Positions 1-8,345 of a stretch of DNA of 64,000 bases are shown piece after piece. The stretch comes from Variovorax sp. PAMC26660 (GTDB taxonomy: Bacteria; Pseudomonadota; Gammaproteobacteria; Burkholderiales; Burkholderiaceae_C). The position numbers and the translations under genes are program-made. How positions within the stretch are numbered: the stretch's first letter is position 1; each line of letters begins with the position of its first letter. Location of the stretch: the NCBI RefSeq assembly GCF_014302995.1, contig NZ_CP060295.1:6253501-6317500 (forward strand), in the 5' to 3' direction. The notes beneath the pieces are model-generated. The model was not told the origin of the DNA. It saw only the letters and a list, made by a program, of their open reading frames with translations, and did not search any database.

Positions 1-1212
1 CGCGTCATCCGGCGACGAGGACTTCAGTGACATGGCGTCAAGGCACTGAAACAGCAGCGATCGTTTGGCGCGGTAGGGCTGCTGCATGAACGGGTAATAG
101 TTGTTGCCCGCATAGGCCATGTGCTCGTCGCAGCGCTCGATCCACGCGGCCGGCTCGTCGTCCAGCAGTTTGCGCATTCGGCTGACGCGCTGCGGATCGG
201 TCCCGTCGTCTTCGAAGGCCGTCAACACTTCGCGGAACTGAGCGATTAGCGCCTCGCCTTGCGCCACGTGCTCCAGCTGGTATTGCTTGAGGCGTTCGCG
301 CGCGACGTTGTGCATGTTGCGCACGGACCGGATGAAGATGTCGGCGATGTCGTCGACGGCCTTCTGCAGTTGCGCCTGGATCAGCAGTACGGCCAAGGCG
401 TAGCGCTTGACCGGCTTGAGCGCCTGCATCTCGCGCACGTTGAGCGCACGGGCCTCGAGAACGAACTGGGTTCGCTTGGACACCGAGACGTCGGCAATGA
501 CTGGCAGGCCAGCGGCCAGCATTCGCAGCGCCTGGATGTGCGTGAGGAAGCTGGTCACCTCGCGCACACTCGGCTGCTTGGGCTCGCGCTTGAGCTGGTC
601 CCATTGGCTTCGACCCTTCTGCGTTCGAAACATCTGGTCGATCTGGGTCTGCTGAGCGGTCGTCAAGGCTGCGGAGATCCGTCGGCAGATCTCATCGTTC
701 ACCTTCACCCGCGCGCGGCTCGCCAGGCGAGACAGCGTGACGAAGCCCGGTAGCTCGTACCGATGGTGGACCAGTTCTTCGAGCAGGACATTGATGATGT
801 CGGGCAGCTCCTGCTTGGTTTGCGCGGCCTTGATGGCCTCGCCTTCGAGCCAACCCGGCGCTGCGGCTTCCAGCAGCCGCAGCCCGACGAATTCGCGCAG
901 CCGTCGCTGGTGCGACGGCTTGCTGCCGGACAGGTCGTAGCGGTGCAGTGTTTCTGCGTCGAACGGCCGAACTTTGTAGCTCCCGCAGATGTGTTTGACG
1001 ATCGCGTCGGGCACGGTGGCTACAGCGACGAAATTGCCCAGCCGCTGCAGCGTTTTCAGCTGGATGGCCATCAGAGCCTGGACCGTTGCCCGGCTGTATG
1101 CATCGGCGATGAAGCGACGCTCTACTTCTGTCGGCGTGAATGCCGAGATCAGATCTTCCTCGCTGATCTCCGTCTTCAAACGAGGGTAAGCGGTGTCGTT
1201 GATGCCACTCAT
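1..1212 (-). CDS. tnpA: Tn3-family transposase, N-terminal part (runs off left edge)
   Basis: Reading from the ATG at 1212 to base 1 gives 404 uninterrupted codons with no stop, so the C-terminal half with the DDE catalytic residues lies outside the window. The protein begins MSGINDTAYPRL and has the DUF4158-type N-terminal domain of Tn3-family transposases, including the run RLGNFVAV...PDAIVKHI near residues 55-75 and a later YYPFMQQPYRAKRSLLFQ stretch. Such enzymes bind the terminal inverted repeats and carry out replicative transposition. The next gene to the right, the TpgA-like lipoprotein, is read in the same direction. Whether the adhesin genes are cargo of this transposon cannot be decided without the two terminal repeats. 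Confidence 0.88.
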   Translation of the reverse strand, partial: MSGINDTAYPRLKTEISEEDLISAFTPTEVERRFIADAYSRATVQALMAIQLKTLQRLGNFVAVATVPDAIVKHICGSYKVRPFDAETLHRYDLSGSKPSHQRRLREFVGLRLLEAAAPGWLEGEAIKAAQTKQELPDIINVLLEELVHHRYELPGFVTLSRLASRARVKVNDEICRRISAALTTAQQTQIDQMFRTQKGRSQWDQLKREPKQPSVREVTSFLTHIQALRMLAAGLPVIADVSVSKRTQFVLEARALNVREMQALKPVKRYALAVLLIQAQLQKAVDDIADIFIRSVRNMHNVARERLKQYQLEHVAQGEALIAQFREVLTAFEDDGTDPQRVSRMRKLLDDEPAAWIERCDEHMAYAGNNYYPFMQQPYRAKRSLLFQCLDAMSLKSSSPDDA

Positions 1213-1545
1213 GCGCGAAGTTGGTCGAGTCGGTGAGTCAAAGATCCGCTGCCAAACCAAGTCAGCCAGCGGGTCGCCGAGGCCTACATGCAGCGCATGT
1301 CAGTCAGACTGAGATATAGCGATCCGGAAAAATGATACGTCATCAGAGTTTTCTGATGAGAGGCACGCATCGACCTCATGCACTTCGGCGGCGAGTTGAT
1401 GCCGCGCCGAAGAGAGGCCAAGTCGGATGTCGATCAAGTCTTGCTCGATACCCAATGACTTGAAGAGCACCGTCAGTACGCGGAATCGGATCGAACTCCA
1501 CCTGAAGCGACGGGCTCGATTGATCGGCAGGGCCCCTCGCCGAGC
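1213..1545. other. Gene-free stretch upstream of tnpA, with short dyads
   Basis: No convincing gene lies here. Three short dyads are visible: CATGC-agc-GCATG near 1288-1300, CAGTCAGACTG near 1302-1312, and a perfect 7-bp hairpin CATCAGA-gttt-TCTGATG at 1341-1358. In Tn3 elements the DNA next to tnpA often holds the resolution site or the terminal repeat, so these could be sub-sites of either, but I cannot match a known consensus. The end near 1545 abuts the stop codon of the TpgA-like gene. Confidence 0.4.
1341..1358. repeat. Perfect 7-bp hairpin near tnpA
   Basis: CATCAGA and TCTGATG are separated by gttt. It sits about 130 bp before the transposase start codon and may belong to a transposon resolution or regulatory region; no T-tract follows, so it is not an obvious terminator. 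Confidence 0.4.
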
Positions 1546-2391
1546 TCATCGCTCTGCGAACACCTCAATTTCGACGCGACGGTTCGGCGCAAGACAGTCG
1601 ATAAGTTCCACTCGCCTTGTCTGCGCACATTGCACCTTCGGTTCCGATTCGCCCTTGCCCTGGACCTGCATGGTCTGAGCCGGCACGCCGGCCTGTATCA
1701 AGTAGTCGCGGACGGTGTTGGCGCGAGCGAGCGAGAGCGCCTCGTTGTAGGTGCTGCTGCCGAGCCGGTCGGTATGGCCGGTCAGCTTGATTGACTGCAC
1801 CGACGTGACGCTGCCTTTGATGTCGCTTGCCAGCCCGTCCAGCTTGCGCCGCCCTTCAGGCAGCAAGTCGGCCAGCGAGCGACCGTCGAAGCGGAAAAGG
1901 CCATCGGCACCCAGCGTGGTCCTGCGCGGTGCGGCCAGGCCCGCAGCGGCCTGCCGTTCGACCACTGGTATCGGACGGGCTGCCAGCACATCGCCGCAAC
2001 CAGCCGGCAGCCAATGGAAGGTCTGCGCCTTGTAGTCCTTGTCGAAAATCGCCTTGTACTGGCAGGTGGTCACTCCGCCACCAGCCTTGCGGAAATGAAA
2101 GATGTAGTCCCATTCGCGCGGGCCCGCCAAGCCTTCTCTGAAATGTGGCCGACCGAGCAGGTCATACAGTTGGTCCTTCGTGACACCGGGCGCCACGGCA
2201 CGCAGGTTATCGAGATTCGGAAACGTGCCTTCCTTGAGCCACGCATCGTTGTCGATGTTCGGAAAAACCACTTCCGTGGCTTTCCCGTCGTCGGTGATGC
2301 CCTTGCTCACATAGGAACTGCAGCCCTGAAGCACCAGCAGTGCTACAGCCCCCACTGCGGCGGCCGAGAAGCGATGGAATTGAGTTTTCAT
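1546..2391 (-). CDS. tpgA: TpgA-like OmpA-family lipoprotein, partner of trimeric adhesin
   Basis: The 281-residue product starts at the ATG at 2391, which has GAGGAAC a suitable distance upstream; longer readings would run back into the adhesin gene. A signal peptide ends in a lipobox LQGC (Cys about 24). Residues about 45-110 resemble the SmpA/OmlA (BamE-like) domain, with the run GVTKDQLYDLLGRPHF. The C-terminal part (about 150-275) is an OmpA-type peptidoglycan-binding domain: LTGHTDRLGSSTYN, then LSLARANTVRDYL, then NRRVEIEV. This domain order and the place right behind a trimeric autotransporter (29-bp gap) match TpgA of Acinetobacter Tol 5, which ties the AtaA fibre to peptidoglycan. 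The partnership here is inferred from that precedent. Confidence 0.82.
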   Translation of the reverse strand: MKTQFHRFSAAAVGAVALLVLQGCSSYVSKGITDDGKATEVVFPNIDNDAWLKEGTFPNLDNLRAVAPGVTKDQLYDLLGRPHFREGLAGPREWDYIFHFRKAGGGVTTCQYKAIFDKDYKAQTFHWLPAGCGDVLAARPIPVVERQAAAGLAAPRRTTLGADGLFRFDGRSLADLLPEGRRKLDGLASDIKGSVTSVQSIKLTGHTDRLGSSTYNEALSLARANTVRDYLIQAGVPAQTMQVQGKGESEPKVQCAQTRRVELIDCLAPNRRVEIEVFAER

Positions 2392-2420
2392 GATGTTGTT
2401 CCTCTTTTTTTGCAGTCGGC

Positions 2421-5400
2421 TTACCAATGGAAGCCCGCGCCGGCTGCCATGCCGACCTTCCCGCGCGAATTGGCCGATCCGCTGAACTTCACGACCCACC
2501 TGCCGTTGTCCGAAAGCTTCGACACGCCGATGGCAAGTGCCGCCTGTCCGTCAAAGCTCGCGACACCCGCGGCCACCATGCTCTTGCCCGGAATGTAGGC
2601 CTGCGGCATGTTGGCCATGGCCATCGCACCGGCGGTGCCCGCACTGGCATCTTTGGCGATGCTGCGGATCTCACCGCCGAGGGCATTGACGCGTGCATCG
2701 GTATACGCGTTGGCCCCCGCGATGCCGCTGTTGAGTTGGTTGACGTTGACGGCATCGGTGCCCGCCACGCCCGGCGCCACGTTGTGCACGGTGACCGGGC
2801 CAGTGGCATTGCTGCCGCCCATGCTCACGCTGTTGTAGTTGATGGATCCATCCGGGTTCGTGTCGTACTTGACCGTCGACTGGTCGATCACCGCCACCTG
2901 GCCTTGCACGCCTCGCAACTGTGAGACGTTGACCGCATCGCTGTTGGCCGTGCCCGCGGCCACGCCGGTGATCTGGCGGAACTGGCCATTGGCCGCATCG
3001 CCCACCGAGACGGCCGCCAGCGTGCTGGTGGTCGCGCCGATGGCGATGCGCTGCGCGTCGGTTGCAGTGGGCGGTATGTAGCCTGCAACGCCCGACCCCG
3101 TCGAAGCCACGGAGCCTGCGCCCAAAGCCACGCCACCAGCCTGCGTCACGCTGCTGCCCGCGCCCAGTGCCACGCCCTGGACGGCCGCCGCCGACGCGTT
3201 CGTGCCCATGGCAATCGAATCGGCGAGGTGCGATGTCGCGCCCTGGCCGACCGCAATGCCGCCCGGCGCGCTTTGCTGCACCACGGCGCCGTTGCCGATG
3301 CCCACGCCGTTGTTGCCGTTGACCACCGTCTGCGGGCCGACCGCCACCGACTCCGCGCCGATGGCCAGCGAATCGGCTGCAGTGGAGTTGGCATGGAAGT
3401 ACTGGATGGGCGTGACCGCAAAGGACTGCAATGCACCGCTGAGCTGGCGCACCGTGACGGCGTCCTGGGCCTGGGTGCCGTCGGCCACGTTGGTGATCTG
3501 GCGGTAGGTGGTGGCGCTGCCGACAGAGAGCGCGCCCAGCAGCGTGCGGTCGGTTGTGTTGAAGGGGATCAGCGAGCTGCCCGCGGGGATGTTGCCAGTG
3601 CTGCCTGCGATGGCGCGGTCGGAGACGGAGCCTGAGCCGATGGCCACCGAGCCCGCGACGGTTGCGCTGGCGTCCTTGCCCGAGGCGATGGCGTCGGCAC
3701 CTGTGGCGCCGAGGTTGTCCTCGTTGCCCCCGCCCGTGGAGTTGACGCTGTAGTACTTGGTCTTGCTGCCGGCCACCGTGGTGGTCAGCTGGCTCAGGTT
3801 GACGGCATCCGTGGCCGCCGTACCGGCCGCCACGTTCGTGATCTGCGTGCCACCGGCATTGATACCGGTGGTCGTCACGCTCGGGCCACCGACGATCGTG
3901 ATGCCATTGGCGTTCATCGTCGTGTTGCCTGTCGTCACACTGGTGAACGAAGGCGTTGCGCTGGTGGCGATGGTGACCGTGTTGCCCGCCTGGGTCAGCG
4001 CGATGTTGTCGCCAGCGGTGTACGTCACCGTGCCGCCGGGCGCCACGTTCGACGCGCTCGTGCCGGTCACCGTGCCGGTGCCGGTCGCTCCCGTCGTCAG
4101 GTTGAAGCCCCTGTTCGCCACGACCGACAGATCGGTGATCGCTGAATTGGTGGCAAACAACTGGCTGCCGTTGATGGCATCAGTCGAGGTCCTGGAAATC
4201 TGGCCGGCCGCCACGTTGGTGATCGTGCGTTCGCCGCCGACCGTACCGACGCTGACCGTGCCCACCGGCGCGATGCCCTGGAAGTTGTAGGTCGTGCCGT
4301 TGATCGTTGTGCTGGGCGTGCCGACCGCTGTTGCCGTGACCGAGCCCGCACCCAGCGCCACGCTGTTGGCCGTGCCAGCCGTGGCGCCCAGGCCCATGGC
4401 CACACTGGAGGCACCAGCGGCCGTTGCGTTCTTGCCCGATGCGATGGCATCGGCACCGGTCGCGCCGTCGTTGGCTTCGTTGCCCCCGCCCGTGGAATTG
4501 ACCTGGTAGTACTTGGTCTTGCTGCCGGCCACCGTGCTGGTCAGCTGGTTGACATTCACGCCATCGGTGCCGGCCACGCCGGGCGCCACATTGGTGATCA
4601 CCTTGCTGCCGGCATTGATGCCGGTCAAGGTCACGCTCGGGCCACCCACGATGGTCAGGCCATTGTTGTCGATCTTCGTGTTGCCCGTGGTCACGGAATT
4701 GAAGACGGGATCTGCCACCACATCGACCTTGATCTGGTTGCCCGTGCGCGTGACCGTCGTGTTGCTGCCGTTGGCGAAATCCGCCGTCCCGCCTGGCGCA
4801 ATGTTTTGCGGCGTCGCCTCGCCATTGGCACTCAGGTTCCATCCCTTGCCCGCTGTCGTTGCCACGTCGGCGATCGCCGAGTTGGTGGCGGACAGCTGCG
4901 AGCCGTTGATCGCATCGGTCGACGTGCCGGAGATCCGACCAGCCGCCACGTTGGTGATCGTGCGTTCGGCGCCGACTGCGCCGACGCTGACCGTGCCCAC
5001 CGGCGCGATGCCCTGGAAGTTGTGTACCGTGCCGTTGATCGTCGTGCTCGGCGTCGCCACTGCCGTCGCCGTGACCGAGCCCGCGCCCAGCGCCACGCTG
5101 TTGGCCGTGCCGGCCGTGGCGCCCAGACCCATGGCCACGCTGGAGGTACCTGCGGCCGTTGCGTTCTTGCCCGATGCGATGGCATCGGTGCCGGTCGCAC
5201 CGTCGTTGGCTTCGTTGCCCCCACCTGTGGAGTTGACCTGGTAGTACTTGGTCTTGCTGGCAGCTACCGTGGTGGTCAGCTGGTTCAGGTTGACAGCATC
5301 CGTGGCGGCCGTCCCCGCCGCCACGTTCGTGATCTGCGTGCCACCGGCATTGATGCCGGTGGTCGTCACGCTCGGGCCGCCGACGATCGTGACACCGTTG

Positions 5401-7217
5401 GTATTCAACGTCGTGTTGCCTGTCGTCACACTGGTGAACGAAGGCGTGGCGCTGGTGGCGATGGTGACTGCGTTGCCCGCCTGGGTCAGCGCGATATTGT
5501 TGCCGGCGGTGTATGTCACCGTGCCGCCGGGCGCCACGTTCGACACGCTCGTACCGGTCACCGTCCCGGTGCCTGTCGCTCCCGTCGTCACGTTGAAGCC
5601 CTTGTTCGCCACGGTCGACACATCGGTGATCGCTGAATTGGTGGCATTCAGCTGGCTCCCGTTGATGGCATCTGTCGAGGTCCCGGAAATCCTGCCGGCC
5701 GCGACGTTGGTGATGGTGCGTTCGGCGCCCGCCGCGCCGACGCTGGCCGTGCTCGTCGGCGCGATGCCCTGGAAGTTGTAGAGCTTGCCGTTGATCGTCG
5801 CGCTGGGCGTGCCCACCGCTGTTGCAGTGACCGACCCGGAGCCTAGCGCCACGTCCCGAGCGTTGTTCGCCACTGCCGTGTCGCCGAACGCGACCGCGCC
5901 CGCGGCCAGCGCCTTGCTGGTGCTGCCGATCGCCACGCTGCCTTGGCCGACCACCGTGTTCTGGTAGCCGATGCCGACCGCGCCTTGTGCCGCCGTGCCG
6001 GCGACGCCCACATCCTGTCCGCCGCCACCGACCTTGTTGGTGTTGCCCATGGCCACCGAACCGTCGCCGGTGGCAGTGTTGTCCATGCCGTTCGCCACCG
6101 CGCCGTTGCCAGTCGCGGTGTTCGGGTCGCCGATCGCCACCGCGCCGTTGCCGTTGGCAACGTTGCCGGAGCCGATGGAGACCGAGCGACCGCCGGTGGC
6201 GGTAGCGTTGGTCCCGATTGCAACCGCTTCGACCGCATTCGCCCGGGCATTGCTGCCGATGGCGATCGCGTTCTCCAGGCTCGCGATCGCGTTCAGGCCG
6301 ATCGACGTTGTCGCGTTGCTCGTGACGCCGATGCCTGCGTTGGTGCCGACGGCGATGTTGTCGTTGCCGCTGACCAGGCTGCCTGCCGCAGCCTTCAAGG
6401 TTGCGTCGTAGGCGACCGTGCCGTCGCCTGTGCCGAAGGCGACGTTGCGCGTTCCCGTGACGCCCGAACCCGCGCCCCGCATCACGCTTGGAGTGCCTCC
6501 CCCCACGGCGGTGTTCAGCGCGCCGCTGACCAGCGTTCCGGTGGCGGTCCCCATTGCGATCGAACCCGTATTGGCGATCGTCGAGCCCGCACCCGCACCC
6601 TGGCCGACCGCAACTGTGCTTTCCCCCATAGCGAGCGCTTGTGTTCCGAGCGCCAACGAACTCTTCCCTAGCGCCCGAGCGAGGGACCCGACGCCGGTGG
6701 CTGCTTCGCCAGTTGCTTGAGATTGGACGCCGACGGCAACGGCAGCCTGTCCACTGGCGGTCACGTCTGTGCCGATCGCAATGGCGCTCTGGGCCAATGC
6801 ACCTGTCCCGGCGGCGGTGCGCGCACCCAGGTAAAGGGCGTTGGTCGCAGAGGCAAGGGCCTGGTAGCCGAGAGTGGTGGCATTCAGCCCCGTACTGAGG
6901 GCGTTAAAACCTATGGCAGTGGCTCCGCCGAAAGTCGCTTGGGACTGAGTACCCGCGCACGTCGAGCTGCCGCTGTAGACGTAGTACGGCGCCGCAGTGC
7001 AGTTCACCTGTGCCTGCGCCAGAGAGACCCCTCCAAGCCCGCCCAGCGTCAACAGCGCGGTCACGATCCCTGAGCGCAGACGCCGCGATGGCGACAGCGT
7101 GAGCGCACTGGCTGCCACGCAACTCCCGCTGCGTTTGCCGCGGGAGCAAGTGAGCTCCGACGCCGCGACCCAGGCGCCAAGGGATTCATTCCAGAGCGAG
7201 CGATAAGTTGTGTTCAT
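2421..7217 (-). CDS. Trimeric autotransporter adhesin (YadA/AtaA-like, type Vc)
   Basis: A 1598-residue surface fibre protein. The start at 7217 gives MNTTYRSLWNESLGAWVAASE, an extended signal peptide region (ESPR), followed by a long hydrophobic signal ending near AQA (about residue 70). Residues about 90-470 are left-handed-roll head repeats of the VAIG/SVAMG kind (for example AIAIGSNARANAVEAVAIG). Neck motifs such as DAINGSQL and DAVNLNQL recur between head and stalk segments. The last 90 residues form the YadA-type membrane anchor, ending in an aromatic residue (GAGFHW). Three near-identical passenger modules are encoded by roughly 750-bp DNA repeats. It would be exported by Sec, trimerise in the outer membrane and mediate adhesion or autoagglutination. 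The TpgA-like gene follows in the same operon. Confidence 0.95.
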   Translation of the reverse strand: MNTTYRSLWNESLGAWVAASELTCSRGKRSGSCVAASALTLSPSRRLRSGIVTALLTLGGLGGVSLAQAQVNCTAAPYYVYSGSSTCAGTQSQATFGGATAIGFNALSTGLNATTLGYQALASATNALYLGARTAAGTGALAQSAIAIGTDVTASGQAAVAVGVQSQATGEAATGVGSLARALGKSSLALGTQALAMGESTVAVGQGAGAGSTIANTGSIAMGTATGTLVSGALNTAVGGGTPSVMRGAGSGVTGTRNVAFGTGDGTVAYDATLKAAAGSLVSGNDNIAVGTNAGIGVTSNATTSIGLNAIASLENAIAIGSNARANAVEAVAIGTNATATGGRSVSIGSGNVANGNGAVAIGDPNTATGNGAVANGMDNTATGDGSVAMGNTNKVGGGGQDVGVAGTAAQGAVGIGYQNTVVGQGSVAIGSTSKALAAGAVAFGDTAVANNARDVALGSGSVTATAVGTPSATINGKLYNFQGIAPTSTASVGAAGAERTITNVAAGRISGTSTDAINGSQLNATNSAITDVSTVANKGFNVTTGATGTGTVTGTSVSNVAPGGTVTYTAGNNIALTQAGNAVTIATSATPSFTSVTTGNTTLNTNGVTIVGGPSVTTTGINAGGTQITNVAAGTAATDAVNLNQLTTTVAASKTKYYQVNSTGGGNEANDGATGTDAIASGKNATAAGTSSVAMGLGATAGTANSVALGAGSVTATAVATPSTTINGTVHNFQGIAPVGTVSVGAVGAERTITNVAAGRISGTSTDAINGSQLSATNSAIADVATTAGKGWNLSANGEATPQNIAPGGTADFANGSNTTVTRTGNQIKVDVVADPVFNSVTTGNTKIDNNGLTIVGGPSVTLTGINAGSKVITNVAPGVAGTDGVNVNQLTSTVAGSKTKYYQVNSTGGGNEANDGATGADAIASGKNATAAGASSVAMGLGATAGTANSVALGAGSVTATAVGTPSTTINGTTYNFQGIAPVGTVSVGTVGGERTITNVAAGQISRTSTDAINGSQLFATNSAITDLSVVANRGFNLTTGATGTGTVTGTSASNVAPGGTVTYTAGDNIALTQAGNTVTIATSATPSFTSVTTGNTTMNANGITIVGGPSVTTTGINAGGTQITNVAAGTAATDAVNLSQLTTTVAGSKTKYYSVNSTGGGNEDNLGATGADAIASGKDASATVAGSVAIGSGSVSDRAIAGSTGNIPAGSSLIPFNTTDRTLLGALSVGSATTYRQITNVADGTQAQDAVTVRQLSGALQSFAVTPIQYFHANSTAADSLAIGAESVAVGPQTVVNGNNGVGIGNGAVVQQSAPGGIAVGQGATSHLADSIAMGTNASAAAVQGVALGAGSSVTQAGGVALGAGSVASTGSGVAGYIPPTATDAQRIAIGATTSTLAAVSVGDAANGQFRQITGVAAGTANSDAVNVSQLRGVQGQVAVIDQSTVKYDTNPDGSINYNSVSMGGSNATGPVTVHNVAPGVAGTDAVNVNQLNSGIAGANAYTDARVNALGGEIRSIAKDASAGTAGAMAMANMPQAYIPGKSMVAAGVASFDGQAALAIGVSKLSDNGRWVVKFSGSANSRGKVGMAAGAGFHW
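3660..5830. repeat. Tandem ~750-bp repeats inside the adhesin gene
   Basis: The same DNA string, starting tagtacttggtcttgct, recurs at about 3751, 4507 and 5242, that is with periods of 756 and 735 bp. Each copy encodes a module of KTKYY...GNE, a VALGAGSV head stretch, an ITNVAAG neck and a stalk. The copies remain close at the DNA level, which favours recombination between them and adhesin length change. Short-read assemblies may collapse this stretch. Confidence 0.85.
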
Positions 7218-7571
7218 GTGCCCCATCCATCCGTTTAGAAAAAACTATTGAAAGGTCGTAAGACCATTCGGTCGCGCGAAATACTTAGAAATTATTGTTT
7301 CTGAATAAATCTTAGAAGGACGGCAGGTGATTTCAACTAGTCGTGTCGCATTTTGGAGTCATTATGTTGAATTGATTTAAAATTTCAATCGACTATCAGA
7401 TTTTCATAGAAACACTAAGTTACCGAAGAATAACGCCATTACCACACTTTTTGGATCCATTCAATGTGGTTATTTGTTGTAATCAATATTTAGAAGCAAG
7501 CACGTTTTTGGGGCGTTGCATATTTTTGGTGCATTGTTGAAAGCTTATTGAAAGAGGAATAGCGCCGCGAC

Positions 7572-7667
7572 ATGCTGTCGTACCGCCTCCAAGACCACTG
7601 GCGTAAGGCTGACGGCGACCAGTACACTTTGTCTTGGCCGGTCATCCCCTTTTCCCCCATCCTTTGA
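7572..7667 (+). CDS. Possible 31-residue peptide or small RNA gene
   Basis: From ATG 7572 the frame reads MLSYRLQDHWRKADGDQYTL and continues to TGA at 7667, 31 residues in all. AGAGGAA lies about 15 nt upstream, rather far. An inverted repeat (CCGGTCAT and ATGACCGG) overlaps the 3' end, and a strong intrinsic terminator follows 20 nt later. The unit of about 160 nt ending in a terminator could equally be a small RNA. No family is recognised. Confidence 0.3.
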   Translation: MLSYRLQDHWRKADGDQYTLSWPVIPFSPIL

Positions 7668-7681
7668 TATGACCGGTCTTC

Positions 7682-7716
7682 AGCGCCACGCACCTAGTGC
7701 AGTGGCGCTTTTTTTA
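7682..7716 (+). terminator. Rho-independent terminator
   Basis: AGCGCCAC and GTGGCGCT form an 8-bp GC-rich stem, followed directly by a run of seven T. It would stop a plus-strand transcript that starts in the AT-rich region upstream. Confidence 0.8.
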
Positions 7717-8163
7717 ATAAAGATAAGGTATTGATTCACCCGCGACGGAGGGGCAAGTGCGGTGTCTGGCTCTCGGCAGGTGCTGTCTTCGACAAAGCGA
7801 GGAAGCGACGAAGCTAGACCGTCTTTTCAATTTCATGAAGGCATGCCCGGCAGCCAAACCGTCACGTCCATGGCTCTTTAGCAACGCTTCCGAACTAATG
7901 CCTGGGCAAATGTCCAAAGACTCGCAGGCCGTGAATGTTGCAAAGCTCTCTGAACATAAAAGCCCATGCTTCGGACAGCAAATCCGGCGCAATCGTCAAA
8001 CACATCTGCAGGCGCGACAGGGTTCCGCCGTTCGCACAGAAAAAACGTACCGCTATGCTTTGTTTGCAGCAAGCCGCCGCACCAGCGAGGGCTTCCAACA
8101 ACCTGTTGCGTTCCGTCGACGAGACTTTCAGGAAGAATTCAAAATCGCCTCTTTTATGTGATG

Positions 8164-8193
8164 TAGTTAACAAAGAAAAAATAATGTTAACTA
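8164..8193. promoter_or_regulatory. 9-bp perfect dyad upstream of the autotransporter
   Basis: TAGTTAACA (8164-8172) and TGTTAACTA (8185-8193) are perfect reverse complements with a 12-bp AT-rich spacer, about 150 bp before the start codon of the type Va autotransporter. The size and symmetry suit a dimeric repressor or activator. The cognate protein is unknown. Confidence 0.45.
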
Positions 8194-8345
8194 TGCATCT
8201 ACCGCAGCCGAACACTTGTTACATATGCTCGCGCGCTCACGCTCGGCGCTCCGGTACATAGGGCTTGTTCGGCATAGGCCGTTCTTCCTGATCTTGGCTG
8301 GGACAGCGTTGCTACCCCGCGGCGGCGGAACCAACCAGGAACATC

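Larger units (their letters stand above)
7218..8345. other. AT-rich spacer between divergent adhesin genes
   Basis: This 1.1-kb stretch separates the two divergent autotransporters. Bases about 7240-7560 are clearly AT-rich compared with the rest and probably hold the promoter of the trimeric adhesin, with room for a silencer such as an H-NS-like protein. A small reading frame, an inverted repeat and a strong terminator lie at 7550-7716, and a perfect dyad at 8164-8193; these are listed separately. Between 7717 and 8160 several frames are open but none shows a convincing start, codon pattern or known family. Confidence 0.5.

Noticed and set aside
2014..6720. Long plus-strand frames opposite the trimeric adhesin.
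   Set aside because: They mirror the repetitive adhesin codons (runs of Val, Ala, Pro, Leu) and have no start signals; they are antisense shadows.
7985..8012. An 18-nt string shared with the Tn3 transposase gene (ATCGTCAAACACATCTGC, also read from 1010 leftwards), as if a second tnpA fragment were present.
   Set aside because: Similarity does not extend convincingly beyond the string; a match of this length can occur by chance in 64 kb a few times in a hundred.
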